Positions 38,437-51,938 of a stretch of DNA of 64,000 nucleotides are shown here, piece by piece (position 1 is the first letter of the stretch; each line of letters starts with the position of its first letter). This DNA comes from Pseudomonas taetrolens (GTDB lineage: Bacteria > Pseudomonadota > Gammaproteobacteria > Pseudomonadales > Pseudomonadaceae): assembly GCF_900475285.1 (NCBI RefSeq), contig NZ_LS483370.1, positions 634,001 through 698,000 on the forward strand, written 5' to 3'. The translations under genes were made by a program, and so were the position numbers. The notes below the pieces were generated by a model that did no database searches, had not been told where the DNA came from, and saw only the letters and a program-made list of their open reading frames with translations.

Positions 38437-39999
38437 ATGAGTATCGAGAACGAAATCCGAGATCACATGCACTCAACTCTAAAGGAGCTGAACACCAAAT
38501 CAAGAGATATAGAACTGGTTATTTATTTCTACGGCTTTGAAGACAATCCATGGCCCACCCTGGATGATGCCGCCAATAAATTTAATGTTGGAGATTCGGA
38601 TAGACGGCGCTCTGAAAGACCGCGACAAATCATTAATAACAAGTTTAAAAAACTTACCAACCTATCCGACCTGCCATCACTAAAGAAATTTTCAGAGCAT
38701 TTAAAGTCTTCCAATTTTCACCAACCTTCAAAACTCGCAGCCCATGCAAAAGACAACAATCTTTTCGAAGATGATATAAAAACAATATCGGCACTACGCC
38801 TACTGCATGATTTGGGTGACTGCATAGATTATCAAGCATACTCAGCAGACCTCAGCGAACTCACAAGATCTGAAATTGTTTCAAAGCAAGAGTTTCTTAT
38901 CATAAAAAACTCTGTTATTTCAAACGCACGAAAAGCTCTAAAAAAAGCAAAAACAATACCTGGATTGTTAGGGATAGCGAAGCTAGAATACTTGAAGGAC
39001 ACTTCGATCTCCAACCTGATCGCCTATGACGACATAGTGGCAACCATCAAGTTGAATCAAGACTCGTGGATTATGGATAAGGATGATCAGCAATATTATC
39101 TATTCGAATCAAGGGATAATACGCTTATAAATAGTCTTGAGAAAATAAAAAGCGTAGCTGATCATGCCGACATAGACATCCTCTCTAAGACACTAAGAAA
39201 CTCTTTAAACCGAAGAACCCCTCCAAACAAGCGTAATTACCCTACCGTTGAAATAATCCGGCATTACCTATCATCTTCAAAATATATTGAAATGCATGGA
39301 TCAAGCGCAGTCATAAAACTAGAACAACAAAGCTTGACGGAAATTGAGCAGGCCGCCGTACAATATATTACCGCGAATGACGCACATAGCTTTCCTGAAA
39401 TATCTTCTCACTTAAACTCTCTCGGATACAGCAAACCACTAATTGACAAAACAGTTCTAAATTCACCCGTAATTTTTGTAGATAAAAGCCAAGGAAGATC
39501 TCACTACAGCTATCAATTAGTTGGCAACAAGGAGCCCATTACAACATCTACTATTGACCGCTATGAGGACTTTAGACAGCGCCTCCTTAAAGTAACAGAA
39601 GATGGTACCGACGGTGACCAAGAAACAATTAGACGAAAAGAGCAACACATTCTTAGCGAGTGGCTATTTAAAGATAAAGAGTCTGAAGAATGTGCAATTT
39701 GCAGAAAAATTTATTCGATTGATTCTTTGATAACAGCTCACAAAAAGAGGCGCTCCGACTGCGCAGAAAATGAAAGAACAGACCCAAATATAGTAATGCC
39801 TTTATGCGTTTTCGGATGTGATTACATATATGAAAAGCGACTTATTCACATCGAACACAACAAAGTAACAACTCACGCCAACAGTAGCCTTTACTCTGAA
39901 AGAGAATATATCAACGCCATTGTCGGTAAAATTTTAGACTCTCGGTGGACTCAAGGTAGCGAGTCGTATTTTCCAAGGCCGAATGCGGGATGCTCATAA
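38437..39999 (+). CDS. HNH-like protein with sigma-region-4-like N-terminus
   Basis: 520 aa. Residues ~20-68 (RDIELVIYFYGFEDNPWPTLDDAANKF...SERPRQIINNKFKKL) follow the sigma-70 region 4.2 pattern, with a TLxEA-type helix and an E-R-x-R-Q-I recognition helix. The middle (about 280-365) resembles winged-helix modules. The C-terminus (about 415-475) is a treble-clef/HNH-like element: C-A-I-C (Cys419, Cys422), AHKKRRSDC (His435), ERTDPNIVMPLCVFGCDYIYE. Predicted DNA binding and nicking. AT-rich, same strand as the GHKL-nuclease gene; likely one unit. No described system known to me has this pair. Confidence 0.68.
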   Translation: MSIENEIRDHMHSTLKELNTKSRDIELVIYFYGFEDNPWPTLDDAANKFNVGDSDRRRSERPRQIINNKFKKLTNLSDLPSLKKFSEHLKSSNFHQPSKLAAHAKDNNLFEDDIKTISALRLLHDLGDCIDYQAYSADLSELTRSEIVSKQEFLIIKNSVISNARKALKKAKTIPGLLGIAKLEYLKDTSISNLIAYDDIVATIKLNQDSWIMDKDDQQYYLFESRDNTLINSLEKIKSVADHADIDILSKTLRNSLNRRTPPNKRNYPTVEIIRHYLSSSKYIEMHGSSAVIKLEQQSLTEIEQAAVQYITANDAHSFPEISSHLNSLGYSKPLIDKTVLNSPVIFVDKSQGRSHYSYQLVGNKEPITTSTIDRYEDFRQRLLKVTEDGTDGDQETIRRKEQHILSEWLFKDKESEECAICRKIYSIDSLITAHKKRRSDCAENERTDPNIVMPLCVFGCDYIYEKRLIHIEHNKVTTHANSSLYSEREYINAIVGKILDSRWTQGSESYFPRPNAGCS

Positions 40000-40086
40000 T
40001 TCCATACCGCTGGACTGCTGATCAAGGACGTTCCAGTGGTTCACGCCAGAGCTCTGCGAGGGCATCCAGTAAAGCCGACAATGGGA

Positions 40087-40560
40087 TCACCAATCGGGCT
40101 CTGGCTCTGTACCCAAATGAATCGACATAACCAGCGCACGCCGGTAGTGCAACGGGGTGGCGTTCAATTCGAGGGACAGAAGTCGGTCAGCCGCACCAAC
40201 CAGGGTGTCGATCCGCTCGCGAGGCACCGCTATATACACAACCAGCCGTTTCCCACTTGCTGCCATAGACCCGATTCCTTTTGGAGGATCTATGTCTTGC
40301 ATCAATCGAGGATCTCCGTATAGCTGGCATTCGACCTCTGGGTATTTGAAGCTCTCCGGGTAGAGAACTTCGCCCTTCAGCGTCAGGATCAGATGCTCAT
40401 GATAATGACCTTCGTTAGCCCTCAAATTATTGGGCTGGGCTAGGCTGAGCGACCACGTAAAATCCCACCCGGACAGCTTGATTTGATAGAGGGCACGTTG
40501 CGTTTCAAGCCGGGGCCGGCCTCGCCGAATGTTAGATTTTTTCTGGGCTGTACGAGGCAT
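40087..40560 (-). CDS. Hypothetical protein
   Basis: 157 aa from MPRTAQKKSNIRRGRPR at 40560; the preceding GGAGGT fixes this start over an in-frame ATG at 40572. Basic N-terminal tail (AT-hook-like R-G-R-P-R), then a beta-rich body (YQIKLSGWDFTWSLSLAQ...HYHEHLILTLKGEVLYPESFKYPEVECQLYGD...KRLVVYIAVPRERIDTLVG). No known domain recognised. Upstream of and divergent from the hsd genes. Confidence 0.65.
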   Translation of the reverse strand: MPRTAQKKSNIRRGRPRLETQRALYQIKLSGWDFTWSLSLAQPNNLRANEGHYHEHLILTLKGEVLYPESFKYPEVECQLYGDPRLMQDIDPPKGIGSMAASGKRLVVYIAVPRERIDTLVGAADRLLSLELNATPLHYRRALVMSIHLGTEPEPDW

Positions 40561-40954
40561 AGCGACCTCCATCAGAAACGGCCAGCCTGTGGAAAGGATT
40601 AGCTAACTCCCCCGGCTGACCTCAAAAGCATAGTCGTAGTGAATGCTGGACTGCTGCTCCTAACTCTTAAAGATGGTAAACGCCTGGCAGTCGCGATGAG
40701 CCGTAAACCTGATCAGAAATTTTTCGGGACAACGGCTCGCCGATGAAACGGTGCCGCTGCCGAGCAAGCTCTACGATCTAGACTTCACCCCACCACTGGG
40801 GGGGAACATCCGCTTGCGCAAATCAATCGAGTTGAATATCCAATTTCAGGCATAACCACGTGCTGCCGTTGCAGCATAATATCGCCCAGTTCTATTCATA
40901 ATCGTGCTGCGCACCGCTTCAGCAACCGCCAAGCACTACAGGGAATTTCAAATA
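40561..40954. other. Intergenic region upstream of hsdM
   Basis: 394 bp between divergent genes. The hsdM frame stays open back to 40904, but the RBS-supported start is at 40955. No repeat, RNA gene or clear promoter could be identified. Confidence 0.4.
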
Positions 40955-43288
40955 ATGTCGCAAGCCTCTAACAATCTGGCCGCTTTCATCTGGTCATTGG
41001 CCGACTTACTCCGTGGCGATTTCAAGCAAAGCCAGTACGGCCGAATCATTCTGCCGTTCACTTTATTACGTCGCCTAGAGTGCGTGCTGGAGTCAAGCAA
41101 AGCGGCGGTGCTGACGGAGCATACGCGCGTCCAGCAACTCAACATTTCTGAAGAAGCGCAGGAAAAACTGCTCCTGCGCGCCAGCGGCGGACTGTCGTTT
41201 TTTAATACCTCAAAAATGGATTTGTCCAAGCTCGGTGAGGCTGGCATCAAGGCCAATCTGGAGTCGTACCTGCAAGGCTTCTCCAAGGATGCTCGGGAGA
41301 TTTTTGAGCACTTCAAATTCACCGAGTTCCTCGGCCAGCTCAACGACGCCAATCTGCTTTACAAGGTAGTGCAGCGGGTTCGGCAGACTGATTTAAGCCC
41401 CACAGCTGTTTCCAACCACGACATGGGCTTGGTGTTTGAAGAGTTGATCCGCCGCTTTGCCGAAGGGTCGAATGAAACCGCCGGGGAGCACTTTACCCCA
41501 CGCGACATAGTGCGCCTCACCACCTCACTGGTGTTTATGGAAGACGATGATGCGCTGACCAAGCCCGGCATAATCCGCACCATCTACGACCCTACGGCAG
41601 GTACGGGCGGCTTTCTCTCATCCGGCATGGAATACGTACATGAGCTCAACCCACATGCGGTGATGCGCGCCTATGGCCAGGAGCTCAACCCCGAGAGTTA
41701 CGCCATCTGCAAAGCGGACATGCTGATCAAGGGGCAGGACGTCAGCAACATCAAGCTAGGCAACACCCTCTCGAACGACCAGCTTTACGCCACTGAATTT
41801 GACTATATGCTCTCCAACCCACCCTTTGGCGTGGATTGGAAAAAGATCGAGCAAGAGATCAGCGAAGAGCACACGCAAAAAGGTTTCAGTGGCCGTTTTG
41901 GCCCAGGTTTGCCAAGGGTCAGCGATGGCTCCTTGTTGTTCCTAATGCACCTGCTCAGCAAACTACGCGACGGTTCTCAAGGCGGCGGGCGGATTGGCAT
42001 CATCCTCAATGGATCGCCGTTGTTTACCGGTGGCGCTGGTTCCGGCGAATCGGAAATCCGCCGCTACATACTCGAAGCCGATTTGCTCGAAGCCATCGTC
42101 GCGCTGCCCCCCGACATGTTCTACAACACCGGAATTTCGACCTATGTCTGGGTGCTGTCGAACAAGAAAGCCGACGAACGTAAGGGTAAGGTACAGCTGA
42201 TCAATGGCGTGAACCTTTGCGGAAAAATGCGTAAATCCCTCGGCTCTAAGCGCAATGAAATGGATGAGAGCGATATCGCCACGGTGATCCGCGCCTTCGG
42301 TAGCTTTGCCGCAGTCGATGCCTACGAACTGGACAAACAAGCCGCTCAAAAAAACAATCGCGGCCGCCAGGCTGCCACCCCCAAGGCCGAGATAGCCAAG
42401 ACCTTCGCCAGCAAGATTTTCAGTACTCATGAATTTGGCTATCGACGTATTACAATCGAACGCCCGTTGCGGCTGTCCTGGCAATTCAGTGACGAACGCG
42501 TGGCAACCTGTCGTTACGCCCCCAACGCTCTCAACAGCGCCATGCAGTGGCTCTACCAAGAGTTCAGCTCACAGGAAAGTGGAAGCTGGAGCGACGACGA
42601 TAACTGCAAGCGCTACGGCGACCTTAGCGCCCATGAAGACGCCATCCGCCGTTACTGCAAACTGCACTTCCCTGAGCTAAAAGAAAAACACATTAAGGAT
42701 CTACTCAACAGATCCACCTGGCTGGATCAAAAACGCCTGTTGCTTAAGGTACAACAGTTGCAGGTGAGCATCGGTACCACCCAGCATGACGACTTCAACA
42801 CTTTTGACGAGGCCGTCAAAGCTGTATGTAAAAAAGTCGGCATCACCCTGGATGCCGGTGATAAAAAACAGATCATCAACGCCGTGAGCTGGAAGAATCC
42901 AGCCGCCGCCAAGGTCATCAAAAAGGTTCACAAAGTTAAAGGCAATCCACTATATGGCTTGTTCGTCGTCGACAGCGAAGTGTTGGAATACCAAGCTGAC
43001 AGTGAATTACGCGATAACGAAAACGTTGCGCTCGATCCGAGCCAGAGCGTTAATGCCAGTAATGAAGCCTTCTTCATTAGAGAAGTACAGCCGCACGTAC
43101 CTGATGCCTGGATAGATGCTAGCAAAAAAGACGCTAAAGATCAGCAAGTTGGTATTGTAGGGTATGAAATACCCTTTAACCGACACTTTTACCAGTATCA
43201 ACCGCCACGAAACTTAGCGGATATTGATGCAGATTTGGATGCGGTGTCAGCCGAGATTCTGCAGTTGCTACAAGAGGTGCATTCGTGA
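40955..43288 (+). CDS. hsdM: Type I restriction-modification methyltransferase subunit HsdM
   Basis: 777 aa. N-terminal HsdM domain ([36 protein letters not shown]), N6-adenine methylase with SAM motif [11 protein letters not shown] and catalytic NPPFG. Residues after ~520 form a long extension of unknown role, seen in the larger type I M subunits. Start chosen at MSQASNN with AGGGAA upstream. Its stop overlaps the hsdS start (TGATG). Protects host DNA and forms M2S and R2M2S complexes. Confidence 0.95.
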   Translation: MSQASNNLAAFIWSLADLLRGDFKQSQYGRIILPFTLLRRLECVLESSKAAVLTEHTRVQQLNISEEAQEKLLLRASGGLSFFNTSKMDLSKLGEAGIKANLESYLQGFSKDAREIFEHFKFTEFLGQLNDANLLYKVVQRVRQTDLSPTAVSNHDMGLVFEELIRRFAEGSNETAGEHFTPRDIVRLTTSLVFMEDDDALTKPGIIRTIYDPTAGTGGFLSSGMEYVHELNPHAVMRAYGQELNPESYAICKADMLIKGQDVSNIKLGNTLSNDQLYATEFDYMLSNPPFGVDWKKIEQEISEEHTQKGFSGRFGPGLPRVSDGSLLFLMHLLSKLRDGSQGGGRIGIILNGSPLFTGGAGSGESEIRRYILEADLLEAIVALPPDMFYNTGISTYVWVLSNKKADERKGKVQLINGVNLCGKMRKSLGSKRNEMDESDIATVIRAFGSFAAVDAYELDKQAAQKNNRGRQAATPKAEIAKTFASKIFSTHEFGYRRITIERPLRLSWQFSDERVATCRYAPNALNSAMQWLYQEFSSQESGSWSDDDNCKRYGDLSAHEDAIRRYCKLHFPELKEKHIKDLLNRSTWLDQKRLLLKVQQLQVSIGTTQHDDFNTFDEAVKAVCKKVGITLDAGDKKQIINAVSWKNPAAAKVIKKVHKVKGNPLYGLFVVDSEVLEYQADSELRDNENVALDPSQSVNASNEAFFIREVQPHVPDAWIDASKKDAKDQQVGIVGYEIPFNRHFYQYQPPRNLADIDADLDAVSAEILQLLQEVHS

Positions 43289-44663
43289 TGGATGGACGAT
43301 ATAAGTCACATCTAGAATATAAGGCCTCCGGAATTGAATGGGTTGATCTAATTCCAAGCCACTGGAAAAAAGCAAACTTACGATGGACTTCAAATATATA
43401 TTCCGGAGGAACTCCTTCAAAGACAGTTGAAGAGTACTGGGAAAACGGAACGGTGCCATGGCTTAATTCCGGCGAAGTAAATCAAGGTATCATCACACAT
43501 GCATCAACCTATATTACTGAAGATGCCTACCGGAACAGTAGCGCAAAATGGATTCCCAAAAAAGCTCTAGTAATGGCGTTGGCCGGGCAAGGGAAAACAA
43601 AGGGTATGGTTGCACAACTTGCTATTGGTGCGACCTGCAACCAATCCATGGCTGCAATTATCCCAAACAACATTTCCGATTCAAAGTATTTATTTTGGTG
43701 GTTAACATCTAACTATCAAAACATAAGGAATATGGCAGGAGGTGATTTACGGGACGGTTTGAATCTAGAGCTACTTGGGAGCATTTCCTACCCTGATCCG
43801 CCTGAAAATGAAAAAAAAGTGATCTCTAACTTTCTTGAGCACGAAACCGCCAAAATCGACGCCCTGATTGAAAAACAAAAACAGCTGATTCAGTTGCTAA
43901 AAGAAAAGCGTCAGGCCGTGATTAACCATGCCGTCACCAAAGGCTTGAACCCCAAAGCCAAGATGCGCAACTCTGGTATTGAGTGGTTGGGAAATATTCC
44001 GGAGCACTGGGATGTTAGTAAGGTGAAAAGGGTAGTAGAGATGGCTGGCCGCATTGGTTATCGCGGCTACACCGTCGATGATATTGTTGACGAAGGAGAT
44101 GGCGCAATCGTCTTAAGCCCTTCGAACATTAATGACCGAGGGTTTAGCTTAGAGAAAAAAGTTTTCTTAAGCTGGGATAAGTACTTTGAATCACCTGAAA
44201 TCATGCTTGAGCCAGGAGATATAATACTGGTTAAAACAAGCTGGTCTTTTGGAAAGGTAGCCGTAGTTTCCGAAATTCACTCACCAATGACCATCAACCC
44301 ACAGATGGTTCTTCTTAAAAAACACAAGTTTGACTCACGATATATATCACATTTCTTGACAATAGATGCACTTCAGGCTCGAATCTTCATGATAAACACT
44401 GGCAGTTATATGCCAACAATGACCCAAGAGAATATAGGCGAACTACCAATATTTGTTCCTCCGAAAAGCGAGGCTATAGAAATCGCCAACTTCATTCAGG
44501 AGAGATGCATAAAATTCAATGCGCTGCTGGATATGCAAGATAGCTTTATAGAGCTCTTACAAGAGCGCCGCATTGCTCTAATCTCCGCAGCCGTCACCGG
44601 CAAAATCGACGTCAGAGACTGGGGCGTACCTCAAGCCAGCTCAACCAACAAGGAAGTAACCGC

Positions 44664-44667
<4 letters not shown>
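43288..44667 (+). CDS. hsdS: Type I restriction specificity subunit HsdS
   Basis: 459 aa with two target-recognition domains, each opened by the usual motif: SGIEWVDLIPSHWKKANLRW (residues ~13-32) and SGIEWLGNIPEHWDVSKVKR (~230-250). They are joined by the conserved helical spacer KIDALIEKQKQLIQLLKEKRQAVINHAVTKGL, and a second spacer closes the C-terminus. The DNA target cannot be read from the sequence. ATGA overlap with hsdR. Confidence 0.94.
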
Positions 44668-47942
<3,275 letters not shown>

Positions 47943-48113
47943 TGACTGACTGAAGCAGCTATAAAATGGCCTGGAGGACGTATACCCCGATCTTAAGGTC
48001 TTTTTGAGTATCACCTTATGGGAATACCTTAGGCGTCACACAAAGATTTCGACCGAGCTGACACCGTTTTGGCAGACAGCTTCCAGGTCGCCTTCCGGTA
48101 GTAGTCCTCAACG

Positions 48114-48140
48114 AAAAGGGCCCTCAAAGGGGCCCTTTTG
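48114..48140. terminator. Bidirectional terminator between hsdR and the MvaT-family gene
   Basis: AAAAGGGCCCTCAAAGGGGCCCTTTTG: AAAAGGGCCC pairs with GGGCCCTTTT around a short loop, with A and T tracts on each side; suited to end both convergent transcripts. Confidence 0.75.
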
Positions 48141-48154
48141 TACTCAAACCAATC

Positions 48155-48520
48155 TCACTTGGTCAACCAGGACTCAACAGTCGCGGAGCCATGTTCAGCT
48201 TTCCACTCTTTAAGAGTCTTGTGATTGCCACCTTTGGTCTCGACGACTTCGCCGGTGTGAGGATTTTTGTAAATTTTCACTTGGCGTGGCTTACGAGTGG
48301 TGGTCTTGGACTCAGCTGCTGGAGCGCGACGGCTCGCTTGCGGGTCAAGCAGATTGATCACGTTCGGTAGGCTGTAGCCGTACTCGGCGAGCAAAGCGCG
48401 CAACTTCGTTTCGAATTCGATTTCTTGCTTCAGACCGGCATCGCCTTTCAGGGCTTCGAGAGCTTGGAGCTGCTCGGCGAGGTGTTTTTCGAGTTGGCGG
48501 AATTCAGCGAGTTTGGACAT
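48155..48520 (-). CDS. MvaT/MvaU-family H-NS-like xenogeneic silencer, island-borne
   Basis: 121 aa. N-terminal coiled-coil dimer region (LAEFRQLEKHLAEQLQALEALKGDAGLKQEIEFETKLRALLAEYG), linker with basic residues, and C-terminal DNA-binding domain KIYKNPHTGEVVETKGGNHKTLKEWKAEHG, with the AT-hook-like ETKGGNHK loop of MvaT/TurB proteins. These bind AT-rich foreign DNA and silence it. As an extra, mobile copy it could silence the AT-rich island genes or interfere with the host MvaT network (inference). Confidence 0.92.
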   Translation of the reverse strand: MSKLAEFRQLEKHLAEQLQALEALKGDAGLKQEIEFETKLRALLAEYGYSLPNVINLLDPQASRRAPAAESKTTTRKPRQVKIYKNPHTGEVVETKGGNHKTLKEWKAEHGSATVESWLTK

Positions 48521-48885
48521 GGGAAATCTCTGCTTAGTTAGTCCCCTAACATTACACTAAAAACTGCGATTTGCATTTAGTCAGCGCTCTTGTCATTCCC
48601 CATCAAAATCGTATCCATTGGAGGCTTCAGGCAATGCATACCAGTCAGTTCTGCATCTGCCCTTGCCGTCGCCCTCTTGTAGGCAGCCTATTGGAGAATA
48701 ATTTCCAGCGACTCTCAACCTAGTAAGCATTATCGATTGACTAAAACAAGGGCATTTACGCAAAGGGCACAGTGCCGCTAGGCTTAAGCCACTTCGACGA
48801 CAGACACGCCGTCACTGAGGTGTTGGCAGGAGTTTAAGAGACCTGCCAATTCCGGATTCCAGCTCACCCTATATCTAATATCATA
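48521..48885. other. Intergenic region between the MvaT-family gene and the ABC-3C operon
   Basis: 365 bp. The MvaT-family promoter should lie here (minus strand, right of 48520), in AT-rich sequence near 48540-48600. Nothing else is recognisable. Confidence 0.4.
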
Positions 48886-51246
48886 CTATCCGACAATCGG
48901 AGAGTATTGATAATTATCTACAGAGTCATACTCCTCTCCGGTCATGAGGTTAAGTTGTCGTACAGAGCGTCCGTACTTCAGGTACTTGTACACGAAATAC
49001 TTAGCAACCTTATCCTCATGCGTCGAAAGGACAACTTGCCTGTTGGGGAATTCGTTACGTAACAACTCCACCAAGGAAGACATATTGATGTCATCCATGG
49101 TTTGTACCGGGTCATCAATCAGCACTGGGGAAAAGCCTTTTGCGTATATCTTATTTAAAGCTAGCGCTAAGGCAATTACCACTGCGGAGATCTGCCCTGA
49201 ACTCATCGTATTAAGGACGTCGTGATCACGCTGATAGTTTGACACCAATCGTACGTTTTTAAGTTCTTCTCCGCCTGTAGGGTCTTTGAGAAACACTCCC
49301 TGCCCGATACCAGACTGATGGGATTGCAAGATTTTTCCGGAATAGATATAAAACGGAATTTCAATATCACCGATCAACTTCTTTTTATATCTACGAATTT
49401 GTTTAAGAACCTTTAAAGAAACATTAGCCAAATCCTGCTCGAGCCGTAGAAGTTTTTCAGCATTCTCTAAGTGGGTAGCGATATCCTTGAGCACAAGCTG
49501 AAATGATGAATGATAGCAAGACTCTAGGTATCTCTTCTTTTGAGCAACGTGTTCTTCCGTCACAGAAGCCAAATTATTATTTGTATTGTTAAAGTAGTCT
49601 TTGAACATGCGATCAAAAGCATTGCCGTCGTCTGCAATCTGGTATTCGATAGATGTCTGCGGAGTATTGGTGAGGACGCGGTTCATCATCTCATCTAGGT
49701 TTCGAGTGAGATGATCGCTGTCGAAGTTATTAGTTAACTTTGGAAGCATCAAATCGCTGACACCGAACGGGCAACTACTAAGCCATAAGTTCAGTTTGTG
49801 CAACCGTTCTTTAACCAGAACCGCTTTCTTCAGTGATTCCAATACTTCATCACGTAGAACTGGATTATTAGCACGAAACTCTGAAATTTGTTCAATGATC
49901 GGATCGATGAATCGTTTATTTATATCATTCTCTAATGCAAGAACCGCAAGATCTTGTCCTGATAACAGCACCGAGAAATCATTAACGCGATTAGCCGCAG
50001 CTACTTCCAGATCTGTATGATCATCATGAGGCTTGCCACAGAAGAGACATTTCGATTCTTCTGGCAGCTGACTAAGGGAACGCGATAGTTCGGCGTGCTG
50101 GGCTACAATTTTACCGAATACTGTTTTAAGACCGGAACTCGTCCTGCGAAGTTCCTTAACTGCCTCCTGAGCGGTCTCGAACTCATCATAGTCTTTGCGT
50201 CCAAGCAGATCAAAAACGTGAGAAAGATTGGTCGGAATGTCTCCTTGTACCAGGGAGCTGTGAGACCTCTGAAGCGTTTGATCTTTCGACTTCTTCTCAT
50301 CGAACTCCTTTATGTGATCTAAAGAATTATAAAAACCAAGATAATCTGCAAGAAGCTCAGGTGATCGCACAGCTCTAAAATAGGGGAGAGTGATGAGATA
50401 GATGTCTTTGTAGTGAATAAATTCCTGCAGGACATTTAATTCAGCGGAAAAAGATGAAAGTTTCGTTTGGTTGAAGGCCTCAAACTCTTCCAAGTCCCAC
50501 TCAGGGGATTTCGATAATTCAATAAGCCAAGGAAACAAATAACGGTGTTCTACATCGCCAAATTTTGCCGCGTGACTGGCACTGTCAATGTTGTGGCTTT
50601 TTTTCAACAGCTCGGCTTTTTCGCTCTGCATCCCACGTTGAGAACCGAGTTTCTTCTCGATGCTTTTTAAGCGAGCATACTTAGCCTCGGCTGCGGCAGT
50701 ATCACCAAAGAGTTTGGAGATTTGTAATGCTCGACCAGTTTCACTATTCGTTTTCAAAAAGGAGGCTGCCTCCTCCTGTTGAATATAGTGAAACAGATGG
50801 AAGTCTCTTGTGAAATCACTATTTCCAAGAAGATTTTCTACTTCTACCTGTTTTATCGGCGTCCAACCGTCAGCGCTTTCAATGAAAACATCCCAAAGCT
50901 CAGGGAAACGGGATATTCTTTGCGCTCCTGTAGGAATCGGTGACTTAAGCTTTCGTCTTAGTGACAACGCCTCCCCTGATGAGCGGGAAAGCTTAATATC
51001 AATCAAGACGTCTGATCGAGGGTTGTGTGCAACGACTACGTCTTCAGGAGTCTGCCGTCCGTCCGTGCTTATGAAGCGATTGATTGCCCCAGTTAGCGCC
51101 AATTCAATGGCATCAAAGACCGAAGTTTTCCCGTAGCCATTAGGCCCATCAAGGAGCATTAGGTCGCTTCCATTGAAGCTCACCTTATATGCTTCTCCAC
51201 CGAAGACTTTGAAGTTGGTGAACTCCACACTCATGAGTTTAAGCAT
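48886..51246 (-). CDS. SMC/Rad50-like ABC ATPase of an ABC-3C system
   Basis: 786 aa. Walker A LLDGPNGYGKTSVFDAIELALTG (about 32-54), long helical arms with a zinc-hook-like CLFCGKPHDDH (Cys400, Cys403), ABC signature MSSGQISAVVIALALALN, Walker B SPVLIDDPVQTMDDIN and a following H-loop LSTHEDK. This is the ATPase of ABC three-component systems, predicted conflict/anti-phage modules. Start overlaps the end of the middle-component gene by one base, so translation is probably coupled. AT-rich. Confidence 0.88.
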   Translation of the reverse strand: MLKLMSVEFTNFKVFGGEAYKVSFNGSDLMLLDGPNGYGKTSVFDAIELALTGAINRFISTDGRQTPEDVVVAHNPRSDVLIDIKLSRSSGEALSLRRKLKSPIPTGAQRISRFPELWDVFIESADGWTPIKQVEVENLLGNSDFTRDFHLFHYIQQEEAASFLKTNSETGRALQISKLFGDTAAAEAKYARLKSIEKKLGSQRGMQSEKAELLKKSHNIDSASHAAKFGDVEHRYLFPWLIELSKSPEWDLEEFEAFNQTKLSSFSAELNVLQEFIHYKDIYLITLPYFRAVRSPELLADYLGFYNSLDHIKEFDEKKSKDQTLQRSHSSLVQGDIPTNLSHVFDLLGRKDYDEFETAQEAVKELRRTSSGLKTVFGKIVAQHAELSRSLSQLPEESKCLFCGKPHDDHTDLEVAAANRVNDFSVLLSGQDLAVLALENDINKRFIDPIIEQISEFRANNPVLRDEVLESLKKAVLVKERLHKLNLWLSSCPFGVSDLMLPKLTNNFDSDHLTRNLDEMMNRVLTNTPQTSIEYQIADDGNAFDRMFKDYFNNTNNNLASVTEEHVAQKKRYLESCYHSSFQLVLKDIATHLENAEKLLRLEQDLANVSLKVLKQIRRYKKKLIGDIEIPFYIYSGKILQSHQSGIGQGVFLKDPTGGEELKNVRLVSNYQRDHDVLNTMSSGQISAVVIALALALNKIYAKGFSPVLIDDPVQTMDDINMSSLVELLRNEFPNRQVVLSTHEDKVAKYFVYKYLKYGRSVRQLNLMTGEEYDSVDNYQYSPIVG

Positions 51247-51938
51247 CAGTTCACTCTCCCTAGGAACTGCATCATCAACTCCTCATCGACGATATTATCA
51301 TCAACACCTAGCGCAAACTCATACAACGTCCGCTCATCAACAGTAAGTCCAGAGACTAAAGACGCATCAAGATCAAATAGACGCTTCGGATCATGCACAT
51401 AAACTACAAACGGTATTTTTATAATTATTTTTAATAGCAGAGAGTAATAATTTTTCAGTGTGGCAGACTTCTCTTTAAATTTTTGAAAGAAACGTCCGTC
51501 TCCCTCTCCAATGAGTTCGTTTATCTTTACAATAGTGAAATCAATATCTTTTGCCTCTAAATCCATCAACTCTGCAGCGCTGTATGAAATCACATTTTTT
51601 TTGAAGTTGTATCGATCTTCCTCTATTTGAAAAACCTGCTTGTTCGTGATTGCAAGGTCGGGCCAACAAATAATCATCGTGCAATTCTTGGCAAACACTC
51701 TGTCAATAATTGGGTCTTGACGAATTTTCGAATATAGATCATCCGCCCAAACAGACAATATCAGATCGGCTTGCTGGTGAGACGCATTTTGGCCCTCGAT
51801 AACCAGATAAAACTCTGCCTTATTTTCAGTATTCTTTGGTTTGAAAAGTCTAGCCACGAACTCCTCATATTTGTGCTCAAACTCTACTGACTCATAGCCA
51901 TTATTTAAAAATACTTTATCAATCAAATTAATCAGCAT
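51246..51938 (-). CDS. ABC-3C system middle component
   Basis: 230 aa, MLINLIDKVFLNNGYESVEFEHKYEEFVARLF..., lacking enzymatic motifs. It has the size, AT-rich composition and position of the middle component of ABC-3C modules, between the effector gene (11-bp overlap) and the ATPase gene (1-bp overlap). It probably bridges ATPase and effector. The assignment is mostly from operon context. Confidence 0.75.
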   Translation of the reverse strand: MLINLIDKVFLNNGYESVEFEHKYEEFVARLFKPKNTENKAEFYLVIEGQNASHQQADLILSVWADDLYSKIRQDPIIDRVFAKNCTMIICWPDLAITNKQVFQIEEDRYNFKKNVISYSAAELMDLEAKDIDFTIVKINELIGEGDGRFFQKFKEKSATLKNYYSLLLKIIIKIPFVVYVHDPKRLFDLDASLVSGLTVDERTLYEFALGVDDNIVDEELMMQFLGRVN

